DNA of 44,150 bases, from NCBI RefSeq assembly GCF_943193015.1, contig NZ_CALPCM010000024.1:1-44150 (forward strand). The letters are read 5' to 3'. Positions 1-7,902 of this stretch are shown in pieces. Both the position numbers and the translations under genes were made by a program. Below the pieces are notes generated by a model. The model ran no database searches. It saw nothing but the letters and a program-made list of their open reading frames with translations, and was not told the DNA's origin. The number at the start of each line of letters is the position of its first letter. Position 1 is the first letter of the stretch. The stretch is from Hominisplanchenecus_A murintestinalis (GTDB lineage Bacteria; Bacillota; Clostridia; Lachnospirales; Lachnospiraceae).

Positions 1-28
1 GAATTACCCTTCTGTCTAACAAAAAAAG

Positions 29-68
29 AATAAGCCTGTAAGCTGTTTTTCTTGCTTACAAACTTATT
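29..68 (+). promoter_or_regulatory. 5' leader hairpin before the foldase lipoprotein gene
   Basis: An inverted repeat pairs AATAAG (29-34) with CTTATT (63-68) and TGTAAGC (37-43) with GCTTACA (54-60), with a 2x2 internal loop and a 10-nt T-rich loop. It ends only a few bases before the ribosome-binding site at 71-77. No U-tract follows, so it is a poor terminator. It may stabilise the mRNA or modulate translation (inference). Confidence 0.45.
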
Positions 69-86
69 ATACGAGGATTGTATATT

Positions 87-1292
87 ATGAAAAAAAGATT
101 AGTAATGGCGGCAGTTTTAGGACTTGCCCTGGCAGCGGCAGGCTGTTCAGATGGAAACAAGGCGGCTACAGAATCAGGAACGCCGGCGGCGACTGAGAAC
201 GGAAGTGAAGCACAGAGCGAGAGCAGCAGCGAGACGCAGAGTGCAGCGGCAGAGAGGCCGGATTATAAGGCGTTGGATTATGTGACGCTGGGAGAATACA
301 AGAATCTGAACGTGACCCTGGCTTCCACGGCTGTGACAGACGAGGAGATTGACGCTGAAATTTCCAGCAGGCTTACCCAGAAAGAAAAGGTGGAAACACT
401 GACTGAGGGGACTGTAGAAAAAGGAGATACTGCAAATATTGACTATGAAGGAATCAAGGACGGAGAAGCTTTTCAGGGCGGAACAGATAAAGGCTTTGAT
501 TTGGTGATTGGTTCAGGAAGCTTTATTGAGGGATTTGAGGACGGTTTGATTGGAAAGAGCGTAGGAGAGACTGTGGATTTGAACCTTACGTTTCCGGAGG
601 GTTATCAGAACGCAGAGATGGCAGGCCAGGATGTAGTATTCCATGTAACCATCAACTCGATTAAACGTACGCCGGAGCTCACTGACGAACTGGCGGCGGA
701 GATTTCCGAGTCGGAGTATAAGACAGTAGATGAGTACCGTGCAAGCGTAGAGCAGACGCTGAAAGAGGGGAAAGCATCAACCAGGGATTCCGAGAAAACA
801 AATGATTTGATGACGCAGGTTTATAATAATTCTAAAATTAATGACTATCCGGCGGAGCTGGTGGCTTTCACGAAACAGCAGTATGTGGATTATTATGAGC
901 AGTATGCGCAGCAGTCGGAGATGAGCTTGTCTGATTTTATTGAGCAGAATCTTCAGACGACAGAGGAAGAGTTTAATACACAGATGGAGGAGATGGCAAA
1001 GCAGAGCCTGCGTCAGGAAATGCTTCTCAAAGCTATCGCAGAGACAGAAGGGCTGACGCTCACGGATGAAGAGTACCAGGAAAGGGCGGCAGCATATGCG
1101 GAGCAGATGGGCTTAGAGGGTGTGGAAGGGCTGGAGCAGCAGTATGGCGAAAAGCTCGTAGAGACAAATCTTCTGTTGGATAAAGCGCTCGAAGTGGTGA
1201 CATCCAGCGCAGTTGTAACAGATCCGGATGCACCGGAAGGAGAATCCGGAACGGAGGGGGCCTCAGAGACAGAAAGCGGGACGGAAGAATAA
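87..1292 (+). CDS. Exported trigger-factor-like FKBP-type peptidyl-prolyl isomerase, lipoprotein
   Basis: This 401-aa protein probably folds exported proteins at the outer face of the membrane. It opens with a lipoprotein signal peptide ending in a lipobox (AAAGC), then an acidic Ser/Glu/Thr-rich linker. An FKBP-like domain follows (about residues 100-195, with the typical GDTANIDYEG and FPEGY stretches), then a helical segment resembling the trigger factor C-terminal chaperone domain. The tail is again acidic and low-complexity. The ATG at 87 is preferred over a TTG at 78 because the sequence ACGAGGA at 71-77 is well spaced for it. Cytosolic trigger factor lacks a signal peptide and carries a ribosome-binding domain, so this is an exported relative rather than tig itself. 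It appears to be monocistronic, with its own terminator. Confidence 0.85.
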   Translation: MKKRLVMAAVLGLALAAAGCSDGNKAATESGTPAATENGSEAQSESSSETQSAAAERPDYKALDYVTLGEYKNLNVTLASTAVTDEEIDAEISSRLTQKEKVETLTEGTVEKGDTANIDYEGIKDGEAFQGGTDKGFDLVIGSGSFIEGFEDGLIGKSVGETVDLNLTFPEGYQNAEMAGQDVVFHVTINSIKRTPELTDELAAEISESEYKTVDEYRASVEQTLKEGKASTRDSEKTNDLMTQVYNNSKINDYPAELVAFTKQQYVDYYEQYAQQSEMSLSDFIEQNLQTTEEEFNTQMEEMAKQSLRQEMLLKAIAETEGLTLTDEEYQERAAAYAEQMGLEGVEGLEQQYGEKLVETNLLLDKALEVVTSSAVVTDPDAPEGESGTEGASETESGTEE

Positions 1293-1313
1293 ATAATAAA
1301 AGGTAAAATACAG

Positions 1314-1358
1314 AGGCATTCTATGATAAAAGCAAAATCATGGAATGCCTTGTTTTTA
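1314..1358 (+). terminator. Rho-independent terminator
   Basis: AGGCATTC(t)ATGAT pairs with ATCAT(g)GAATGCCT across an A-rich loop and is followed by TTGTTTTTAT. It closes the foldase lipoprotein transcript. Confidence 0.85.
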
Positions 1359-1392
1359 TAGAAAAACAGGGGAGAAAAAATTCTTCCAACGG

Positions 1393-1421
1393 TGGCAAAT
1401 TCTTTTTTAATATGGTAAAAT
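1393..1421 (+). promoter_or_regulatory. Possible promoter of ptsI
   Basis: A weak match, TGGCAA, 17 bp, TAAAAT, lies in an AT-rich stretch ahead of the enzyme I gene. Other -10-like sequences (TATGGT at 1411) overlap it, so the exact promoter is uncertain. Confidence 0.3.
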
Positions 1422-1491
1422 GTGTATAACTCTTTTTGTAACGGTAGAAAAGTGATTAAATTGGGATGGTGGAAAGGAGAAAAGGAACAGT

Positions 1492-3156
1492 ATGATTACA
1501 TTACAGGGAAAAGGTGTTTTTGGCGGTGTCGCTATAGGAAAAATTTCTTTTTATAAGAGGACAGGCGGTCAGATTCAGCGCCGGAAGATAGACAACCCGG
1601 CGGCTGAGATTGCACGGTTTGAGGAAGCGAAAGCGAAGGCTATTGAACAGCTTGATGAACTGTATAACAAGGCAGTCCAGGAGGTAGGTGAAGGAAACGC
1701 TATGATTTTCCAGGTTCATCAGATGATGCTGGACGATCTGGACTATGTGGAAGCGATTACAAATATGATTACCACGCAGGAAATTAATGCGGAATTTGCC
1801 GTGGGAACCACAGGGGACAATTTTTCCCAGATGTTTGCATCTATGGATGATGAATATATGCGGGAACGTGCGGCAGACGTAAAGGACATTTCCGAGCGTG
1901 TGGTATCGATTCTGTCAGGAAGCCAGGAAGGGGGGCTGGTGACAGATACGCCTGTCATTTTGGCTTCGGATGATTTGGCGCCCAGCGAGACGGTACAGCT
2001 CGACAAAGATATGGTGCTGTCTTTTGTGACGCAGGGAGGTTCCACGAATTCCCATACGGCAATTTTGGCCCGCACTATGAATATTCCGGCAATCATCGGC
2101 CTTGGTGAAGGACTCACAGAAGAATATGAAGGAAAGATGGGCATCGTGGACGGCGCAACAGGAAAGCTGTTCATTGAACCGGATGAGGAGACTCTGAAAG
2201 AATACCGGGAAAAACAGGCAGAGTACCAGGAAAAACAGGAGCTGCTGCAGAAGCTTAAAGGCGAGGAAAATATCAGTCTTGACGGACAGAAAGTAAAATT
2301 GTACGCCAATATCGGAAACGCTTCAGATATCGGAGCTGTCCTGCAGAATGACGCGGCGGGCATCGGGCTGTTCAGAAGCGAGTTTCTCTATCTTGAAAAT
2401 GATGATTTTCCGACAGAGGAAGAGCAGTTCAAGGTTTATAAATATGTGGCAGAGACAATGGCGGGCAAACAGGTTATCATTCGTACTTTAGACATCGGCG
2501 CGGACAAACAGATTGATTATTTTAATCTTCCGAAAGAAGAAAATCCGGCAATGGGTTACCGGGCAATCCGTATCTGCCTGACTCAGAAGGATATTTTCAA
2601 GACTCAGCTTCGTGCGCTGTTCCGTGCATCAGCGTTTGGAAATATTGCAATTATGTTCCCGATGATTATCGCTCTGGAGGAAGTGTTGGAGATTAAGGAA
2701 ATCGTTGAGGAAGTGAAAAAGGAGCTGGATGACGAGGGAATTCCGTACAATAAAGAGACACAGCTTGGTATTATGATTGAGACTCCTGCGGCGGCTGTCA
2801 TCAGTGATGACCTGGCGAAAGAGGTGGATTTCTTCAGTGTAGGCACGAACGATCTGACCCAGTATACAACAGCCGTGGACAGGCAGAATGCAAACCTGGA
2901 GAAGTTCTATCATCCGCATCATAAGGCGTTGCTGCGTCTTATTAAGATGGCGGCAGATAATGCACATAAGAACGGTATTTGGATTGGAATTTGCGGTGAG
3001 CTGGGAGCAGATATGGAGCTTACAGAAGCATTTCTTGCTATGGGCATTGACGAGCTGTCGGTATCTCCGGCATGTATCCTGCCTTTGAGGAAAAAAATCA
3101 GGGAGACCGGTATTGCGGACAGGCGGGAAGAAATTCTGGCGGATGTTTTGGGCTGA
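1492..3156 (+). CDS. ptsI: Phosphoenolpyruvate-protein phosphotransferase (PTS enzyme I)
   Basis: Enzyme I takes a phosphate from PEP onto a histidine and passes it to HPr, energising sugar uptake by all PTS permeases; it is cytosolic. At 554 aa it is slightly shorter than the usual 570-575. The N-terminal HPr-binding and phosphohistidine domain contains the motif GGSTNSHTAI with the expected active-site His188. The C-terminal PEP-binding TIM barrel shows GLFRSEFL, GTNDLTQY, and the catalytic Cys501 in GICGELGAD. The ATG at 1492 follows a good GGAAAGGAG site. No ptsH or sugar-specific EII gene lies nearby, so this is the shared general component encoded alone. The GNAT gene starts 8 nt downstream and may be co-transcribed. 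Confidence 0.95.
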   Translation: MITLQGKGVFGGVAIGKISFYKRTGGQIQRRKIDNPAAEIARFEEAKAKAIEQLDELYNKAVQEVGEGNAMIFQVHQMMLDDLDYVEAITNMITTQEINAEFAVGTTGDNFSQMFASMDDEYMRERAADVKDISERVVSILSGSQEGGLVTDTPVILASDDLAPSETVQLDKDMVLSFVTQGGSTNSHTAILARTMNIPAIIGLGEGLTEEYEGKMGIVDGATGKLFIEPDEETLKEYREKQAEYQEKQELLQKLKGEENISLDGQKVKLYANIGNASDIGAVLQNDAAGIGLFRSEFLYLENDDFPTEEEQFKVYKYVAETMAGKQVIIRTLDIGADKQIDYFNLPKEENPAMGYRAIRICLTQKDIFKTQLRALFRASAFGNIAIMFPMIIALEEVLEIKEIVEEVKKELDDEGIPYNKETQLGIMIETPAAAVISDDLAKEVDFFSVGTNDLTQYTTAVDRQNANLEKFYHPHHKALLRLIKMAADNAHKNGIWIGICGELGADMELTEAFLAMGIDELSVSPACILPLRKKIRETGIADRREEILADVLG

Positions 3157-3163
3157 AGATACC

Positions 3164-3727
3164 ATGCTGAAAGAATTAAGCAGGGAAGAAATGCGGAGGC
3201 TCTATGATGAGAGGATGCAGGAGGATTTTCCGCCTGCGGAGCTGAAGCCCTGGAAACGGATAGAGGAGATGCTGAGCGGGGGAATCTATTTTGCATATGG
3301 ATTCTGTGAAGAAGAGCGTATTACGGCATATGCATTTTTTGTGGTTCAGGGCGCCAGTGTTTTGCTGGATTATTATGCAGTGTCTCGGGAAGCCAGAGGC
3401 AGAGGCATCGGAAGCCGTTTTCTTAGGCTTTTAAAAGAAGAGCTGAGACAGAAAGATATCTGCCGCATGATAGTAGAAGTAGAAAATCCCGATTTTGCAA
3501 AGTCAGAGGCAGAGAGGGAAGAGCGAAGGCGCCGCATCCGGTTTTATGAGAAAAATGGGTTAATCCTTACAGAATTCTGTTCCTGTCTGTTTGGGGTAGA
3601 GTATAGGATTATGCATTTTCCGCTTCAAGAGGCCGCCGGCGGGATATGGATGGCATTGAACCGTATTTATCATGCAATGTTTGATAAAAAATATTTTGGG
3701 AAAGAAGTTATGCTGCCTATGCCGTAG
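3164..3727 (+). CDS. GNAT-family N-acetyltransferase
   Basis: This 187-aa protein has the GNAT acetyl-CoA-binding signature: a beta strand (SVLLDYYAVS) followed by the pyrophosphate-binding loop REARGRGIGSRFL at about residues 75-90. The substrate is not apparent. It lies 8 nt after ptsI, so co-transcription is likely. The ATG at 3164 is chosen because it clears the ptsI stop and gives a natural N-terminus (MLKELS). The Shine-Dalgarno sequence there is weak; an in-frame ATG at 3143, inside ptsI and with a GGAAGA upstream, is an alternative. The C-terminal 40 residues after the GNAT core are not recognised. Confidence 0.75.
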   Translation: MLKELSREEMRRLYDERMQEDFPPAELKPWKRIEEMLSGGIYFAYGFCEEERITAYAFFVVQGASVLLDYYAVSREARGRGIGSRFLRLLKEELRQKDICRMIVEVENPDFAKSEAEREERRRRIRFYEKNGLILTEFCSCLFGVEYRIMHFPLQEAAGGIWMALNRIYHAMFDKKYFGKEVMLPMP

Positions 3728-3793
3728 TGCCGCGTGAATTTTCGAAGGCAGATTTTGCAGTATTTCTTATGATTATTTCCATAGAAAAAGCAG

Positions 3794-3838
3794 AAAACTA
3801 CTGATTGAGCGTTTTATATGCGCAGTCAGTAGTTTTTT
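3794..3838 (+). terminator. Rho-independent terminator
   Basis: AAAACTACTGA(t)TG(a)GC pairs with GCGCAGTCAGTAGTTTT with two mismatches and runs into TTTTTT. It ends the ptsI-GNAT unit. Confidence 0.85.
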
Positions 3839-3865
3839 AGATTTTTGTAAGAATGAAAAAAAGGC

Positions 3866-3893
3866 TTGCATTTTAAAAAAAGTATGTTATAGT
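3866..3893 (+). promoter_or_regulatory. Sigma-A-type promoter of clpB
   Basis: TTGCAT, 16 bp, TATAGT lies about 50 bp upstream of clpB. No CIRCE (TTAGCACTC inverted repeat) or clear CtsR heptamer repeat is visible, so heat-shock control by HrcA or CtsR is not supported here. Confidence 0.7.
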
Positions 3894-3945
3894 AGTTATA
3901 GAACAAATAAAAATAAGCAAGGCTCACTCAGAGAGGAGGCTATTT

Positions 3946-6528
3946 ATGAATATCAACAAATTTACCCAAAAATCATTACAGGCAGTGAATGAGCTGGAGA
4001 AAGTAGCATATGAGTATGGAAATCAGGAAATTGAGCAAGAGCATCTTCTGTACAGCCTGATGAACCAGGAAGACAGCCTGATTGTAAAACTGTTGGAAAA
4101 GATGGAGATTCAGACGGAACATTTTGCAGGTACACTGGATAAGGCGTTGAATAAGCGTACAAAGGTTTCCGGCGGGCAGGTTTATATCGGGCAATATCTG
4201 AATAAGGTACTGGTGAGCGCTGAGGATGAGGCGAAAGCTATGGGAGACGAGTATGTGTCGGTGGAGCACCTGTTTTTGTCTTTGCTGCGCTATCCGAACC
4301 AGGGAATGAAAGAGATTTTTAAGGAGTATGGCATTACGAGGGAACGTTTTTTGCAGGCGCTCTCGACGGTGCGGGGAAACCAGAGGGTTACCAGCGATAA
4401 TCCAGAGGCAACCTACGATACGCTGAATAAGTATGGGCAGGATTTGGTAGAAAAGGCGAGAAACCAGAAACTGGATCCGGTTATCGGGCGTGATTCGGAA
4501 ATCCGGAATGTTATCCGTATTTTATCAAGAAAGACAAAAAACAATCCGGTACTGATTGGAGAACCGGGAGTGGGAAAAACTGCTGCCGTGGAAGGGCTTG
4601 CGCAGCGTATTGTTCGCGGGGATGTACCGGAAGGACTGAAAAATAAGAAGATTTTTGCTTTGGACATGGGCGCTCTGGTGGCCGGCGCGAAGTACCGGGG
4701 AGAATTTGAAGAACGTCTGAAGGCAGTCCTGGAGGAAGTCAGAAAAAGTGAAGGTGAAATCATTTTATTTATTGATGAACTGCACTTGATTGTAGGGGCG
4801 GGAAAAACGGAAGGCGCGATGGATGCCGGAAATATGCTAAAGCCTATGCTGGCGCGGGGAGAGCTGCACTGTATCGGTGCGACTACTCTGGACGAATACC
4901 GTCAGTATATTGAGAAAGACGCCGCCCTGGAGAGGCGTTTCCAGCCGGTCATGGTGGATGAACCGTCTGTGGAAGACACGATTTCCATTCTCAGAGGGCT
5001 GAAAGAACGGTATGAGGTTTATCATGGCGTGAAAATTACGGACGGCGCGCTGGTAGCGGCGGCAACGCTGTCGCACCGCTATATTTCCGACCGTTTCCTG
5101 CCGGATAAAGCGATTGACCTGGTGGATGAGGCGTGCGCGCTGATTAAGACGGAGCTGGATTCCATGCCTACAGAGCTGGATGAACTGCAGAGACGTATTA
5201 TGCAGATGGAAATTGAAGAGGCGGCTCTGAAAAAAGAGACAGATAAACTCAGCCAGGACAGGCTGGAGGCGTTGCAGCGGGAGCTGGCAGAACAGAGGGA
5301 TGTGTTTAACGCCAGAAAAGCACAGTGGGACAATGAAAAACATTCCGTGGAAAATCTCTCGAAGCTGCGTGAGCAGATTGAAAATATGAATAAAGAGATT
5401 GAAAAGGCTCAGCGGAATTATGATTTGAACCGGGCGGCGGAGCTCCAGTATGGGGAGCTGCCAAAACTGCAGCAGCAGCTTGCCATAGAGGAAGAAAAAG
5501 TAAAAAGCCAGGATTTATCTCTTGTTCATGAGAGCGTCACAGACGAGGAGATTGCCAGGATTATTTCGAGATGGACGGGAATTCCGGTAGCGAAGCTGAC
5601 AGAAGGTGAGAGGAGTAAAATCCTGCACCTTGACGATGAACTGCACAGACGGGTTGTCGGCCAGGACGACGGGGTGACGAAAGTGACAGAAGCCATCCTC
5701 CGCTCGAAAGCGGGTATTAAAGACCCGACAAAGCCTATCGGTTCTTTCCTATTCCTGGGACCGACCGGAGTTGGAAAGACTGAGCTTGCCAAAGCGCTGG
5801 CGGCGAGCCTGTTTGACGATGAACAGAATATGGTGCGTATTGATATGAGCGAGTATATGGAGAAATATTCTGTGTCCAGGCTGATTGGGGCGCCTCCGGG
5901 ATACGTGGGATATGAGGAGGGCGGACAGCTTACAGAAGCAGTCCGCAGGAAGCCTTATTCTGTCGTGTTGTTTGATGAGATTGAGAAAGCCCACCCTGAC
6001 GTATTCAATGTGCTGCTCCAGGTTTTGGATGACGGACGCATCACGGATTCCCAGGGAAGGACGGTGGACTTTAAGAATACGATCTTGATTATGACTTCCA
6101 ATATCGGTTCCGCCTATCTTCTTGAAGGAATCGGCGAAGATGGGGAAATTGACGAGGGGGCGGAAAAGCTGGTGATGGAAGATTTGAGAAATCATTTCCG
6201 GCCTGAATTCCTGAACCGCCTGGATGAGACAATTATGTTCAAACCGCTCACAAAAGCGAACATTGGAATCATCGTGGATCTGATGATGAAAGATTTGAAT
6301 AAACGTCTGGCTGCCCAGGAGATTTCCTTAGAGTTGACGGAGACTGCAAAAGCATATATGATAGAAGGAGGTTATGACCCGGCTTACGGGGCAAGGCCGC
6401 TGAAACGTTTTCTACAGAAACATGTGGAGACGCTCGCGGCGCGGCTGATACTCTCAGGAGAAGTCCGTGCGGATGATACGGTTCTCATTGACATTCTGAA
6501 CGGAAGGCCGGCGGCTGTGAGAAAATAG
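3946..6528 (+). CDS. clpB: ATP-dependent disaggregase ClpB (Hsp104/ClpB AAA+ chaperone)
   Basis: ClpB threads aggregated proteins through a hexameric ring and works with DnaK. The 860-aa length is normal for the family. Order of domains: N-terminal Clp_N repeats (about 1-145), first AAA+ module with Walker A GEPGVGKT at 205-212 and Walker B ILFIDELH, a middle coiled-coil domain (about 400-530), then the second AAA+ module with Walker A GPTGVGKT at 605-612 and Walker B VVLFDEIEKA, and a ClpB_D2-small domain at the C-terminus. The coiled-coil middle domain, and the absence of an IGF/L ClpP-docking loop that I can see, separate it from ClpA/ClpC. The start ATG follows GAGAGGAGG. The DUF4250 gene follows after 10 nt. 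Confidence 0.97.
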   Translation: MNINKFTQKSLQAVNELEKVAYEYGNQEIEQEHLLYSLMNQEDSLIVKLLEKMEIQTEHFAGTLDKALNKRTKVSGGQVYIGQYLNKVLVSAEDEAKAMGDEYVSVEHLFLSLLRYPNQGMKEIFKEYGITRERFLQALSTVRGNQRVTSDNPEATYDTLNKYGQDLVEKARNQKLDPVIGRDSEIRNVIRILSRKTKNNPVLIGEPGVGKTAAVEGLAQRIVRGDVPEGLKNKKIFALDMGALVAGAKYRGEFEERLKAVLEEVRKSEGEIILFIDELHLIVGAGKTEGAMDAGNMLKPMLARGELHCIGATTLDEYRQYIEKDAALERRFQPVMVDEPSVEDTISILRGLKERYEVYHGVKITDGALVAAATLSHRYISDRFLPDKAIDLVDEACALIKTELDSMPTELDELQRRIMQMEIEEAALKKETDKLSQDRLEALQRELAEQRDVFNARKAQWDNEKHSVENLSKLREQIENMNKEIEKAQRNYDLNRAAELQYGELPKLQQQLAIEEEKVKSQDLSLVHESVTDEEIARIISRWTGIPVAKLTEGERSKILHLDDELHRRVVGQDDGVTKVTEAILRSKAGIKDPTKPIGSFLFLGPTGVGKTELAKALAASLFDDEQNMVRIDMSEYMEKYSVSRLIGAPPGYVGYEEGGQLTEAVRRKPYSVVLFDEIEKAHPDVFNVLLQVLDDGRITDSQGRTVDFKNTILIMTSNIGSAYLLEGIGEDGEIDEGAEKLVMEDLRNHFRPEFLNRLDETIMFKPLTKANIGIIVDLMMKDLNKRLAAQEISLELTETAKAYMIEGGYDPAYGARPLKRFLQKHVETLAARLILSGEVRADDTVLIDILNGRPAAVRK

Positions 6529-6538
6529 GAGGGAAAAG

Positions 6539-6712
6539 ATGATACCAAAAGACCCTATGATACTCTTGAGCTATGTAAATACACTGCTGCGGGATCATTA
6601 TGATTCGCTGGAGATGCTCTGCACCTGCCGGGGCATGAACCGGGAACAGCTGGTGCGGCAGATGGAGGCGATAGATTATCATTACGATGAGAAAGAAAAT
6701 CGGTTTGTGTAA
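6539..6712 (+). CDS. DUF4250-family small protein
   Basis: This 57-aa protein begins MIPKDPMILLSYVNTLLRD and ends IDYHYDEKENRFV, the recognisable pattern of the DUF4250 family found in Firmicutes. Its function is unknown. A strong site, TAGGAGGG, lies 6 nt before the ATG and overlaps the end of clpB, so the gene is probably translated from the clpB transcript. It has no signal peptide or membrane segment. The pairing with clpB may be incidental. Confidence 0.8.
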   Translation: MIPKDPMILLSYVNTLLRDHYDSLEMLCTCRGMNREQLVRQMEAIDYHYDEKENRFV

Positions 6713-6723
6713 GGGAATGCAAG

Positions 6724-6748
6724 GGGGGAGAGTTTTTTACTCTCCCCC
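6724..6748. terminator. Hairpin between convergent genes, probable weak terminator
   Basis: GGGGGAGAG (6724-6732) and CTCTCCCCC (6740-6748) form a perfect 9-bp GC-rich stem with a T-rich loop. It sits between the DUF4250 gene and the convergent lacI-type gene. No clean U-tract follows on either strand, so terminator strength is uncertain. Confidence 0.5.
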
Positions 6749-6754
6749 TGGTTA

Positions 6755-7732
6755 TTAACAGCTTTCCCTCCTCACAAGCCTTGGCGGAAACACAATCCGC
6801 ATAGTTTCGGTATGTCCGCGGTCTATGCGGTCGAGCAGGATTTTTACCGCCATTTTTCCCATATCTTCTTTAGGGATGTTGACAGTGGTGAGAAGAGGGG
6901 AAACTTCTTCGGCTGCCTGGATATTGTCGATGGAAATCAGGTCTATGGGAGGCGCGGGGAAGTCTTGGAATGCCTGCATAGCGCCCAGGGCAGTGGCGTC
7001 GTTTGCACAGAGCACGGCGGAAAGGCCGCCTTGCGCCAGCAGCTTTTTCATTGCTTCGTGACCGCTGCGGCTGGTCTGGTCTGTGGGGCGGATGGCAGAG
7101 TAGTCCAGGGGAAGCTTATGCCGGATGAGGGAGTCGCAGTACCCTACATAACGGGCTTCGTAGGAGCAGTCCCCGATGTAGCCTATTTTTTCGTGCCCTT
7201 TGCCGATTAAGTATTCCATGGCAAGGACGGCGGCTTCTTTGCCGTCGCATACGACCTCGTCAATCTCGAAAGCAGTAGGGTTGCGGTCAATAGCGATGAT
7301 GTTTTTGGTGATTTTCTGGATATGTTTCAGCAGGCTCTCAGAGCTTCGCCCGAAGATTATGAAACCGTCTGCGGAGGGAAGCTCTTTTCTATACAGTTCA
7401 GCAGCGGTGAGAAAGGCTGAGATGATGCATTCATTTGCAAAAATTTCCTGTTCTACGCTGCGGAAAAGTTCAGAAAAAAAGGGGTCTTTTTTTAAAGAAT
7501 CAAAACGGCCGAGAATAATAGCCAGCCTGCGTCTGGGGGCTGGAAGCAGCCTGCGGTTTCCGCGCTGAAGGCTGCGGGCATTTTCGTTTGGCACATAGTG
7601 GATTTTTTCTGCCGCTTCCCAGATTCGGTTTTTCAGTTCAGGGGAGGCGCAGTTGTACTCTTTGTTGTTCAGCACGCGGGAGACGGTAGAGACAGATACT
7701 CCGGTCATTTCGGCAATTTTTTTTAGAGACAT
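6755..7732 (-). CDS. LacI-family transcriptional repressor
   Basis: This 325-aa regulator has the LacI helix-turn-helix at its N-terminus (MSLKKIAEMTGVSVSTVSRVL), the hinge segment after NENARSLQRGNRR, and a periplasmic-binding-protein-like effector domain from about residue 65 onward. The start is placed at 7732 because CCAAGGAGGGTTTTT precedes it; an upstream in-frame extension has no homology to the family and would overlap the promoter region. It is transcribed divergently from the ABC importer genes and very likely controls them and itself. The effector is unknown. LacI regulators commonly sense sugars, which would be unusual for a NitT/TauT-type importer. Two copies of an operator-like palindrome lie in the intergenic region and at the start of the importer gene. 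Confidence 0.9.
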   Translation of the reverse strand: MSLKKIAEMTGVSVSTVSRVLNNKEYNCASPELKNRIWEAAEKIHYVPNENARSLQRGNRRLLPAPRRRLAIILGRFDSLKKDPFFSELFRSVEQEIFANECIISAFLTAAELYRKELPSADGFIIFGRSSESLLKHIQKITKNIIAIDRNPTAFEIDEVVCDGKEAAVLAMEYLIGKGHEKIGYIGDCSYEARYVGYCDSLIRHKLPLDYSAIRPTDQTSRSGHEAMKKLLAQGGLSAVLCANDATALGAMQAFQDFPAPPIDLISIDNIQAAEEVSPLLTTVNIPKEDMGKMAVKILLDRIDRGHTETMRIVFPPRLVRRESC

Positions 7733-7796
7733 AAAAACCCTCCTTGGATTTGCATTGGTGTTTGATGCTGTTGCGTTTAAAAAATCATGCTTTGTG

Positions 7797-7810
7797 AGAA
7801 AACGTTTGCT
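7797..7810. promoter_or_regulatory. Operator O1 for the LacI-type repressor (predicted)
   Basis: AGAAAACGTTTGCT is a near-perfect dyad centred on CG, as in LacI/PurR/CcpA-family operators. Its exact reverse complement occurs at 7917-7930. It lies 10 bp upstream of the importer -35 box and within the predicted leader of the lacI-type gene. It also resembles a CcpA cre box but departs from it at the outer bases. Confidence 0.6.
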
Positions 7811-7820
7811 TAAAATCTCC

Positions 7821-7849
7821 TTGAATGTGAATAATTTTGTATATATGAT
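7821..7849 (+). promoter_or_regulatory. Promoter of the ABC importer operon
   Basis: TTGAAT, 17 bp, TATGAT gives a predicted start near 7856, about 47 nt before the substrate-binding protein gene. It lies between the two operator-like sites. Confidence 0.7.
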
Positions 7850-7853
7850 ATAC

Positions 7854-7882
7854 ATTATAGAGAAAGGCGAATCAAAACACAA
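7854..7882 (-). promoter_or_regulatory. Possible promoter of the lacI-type gene
   Basis: On the minus strand, TTGTGT (7882-7877), 17 bp, TATAAT (7859-7854) would initiate near 7847. It partly overlaps the divergent importer promoter, so the two would compete or be co-repressed. Confidence 0.45.
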
Positions 7883-7902
7883 GGAAAAACGGAGGAATAT
7901 TT

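Noticed and set aside
2629..3165. Long minus-strand open frame opposite ptsI
   Set aside because: No ribosome-binding site or family pattern; explained as a shadow of a strongly coding plus strand.
3894..3945. CIRCE or CtsR operator ahead of clpB
   Set aside because: No TTAGCACTC inverted repeat and no tandem CtsR heptamers could be found.
6400..6413. Sequence AAACGTTTTCT matching part of the LacI-type operator
   Set aside because: It lies deep inside clpB coding sequence (codons for Lys-Arg-Phe-Leu), lacks the left half of the dyad, and has no promoter nearby.
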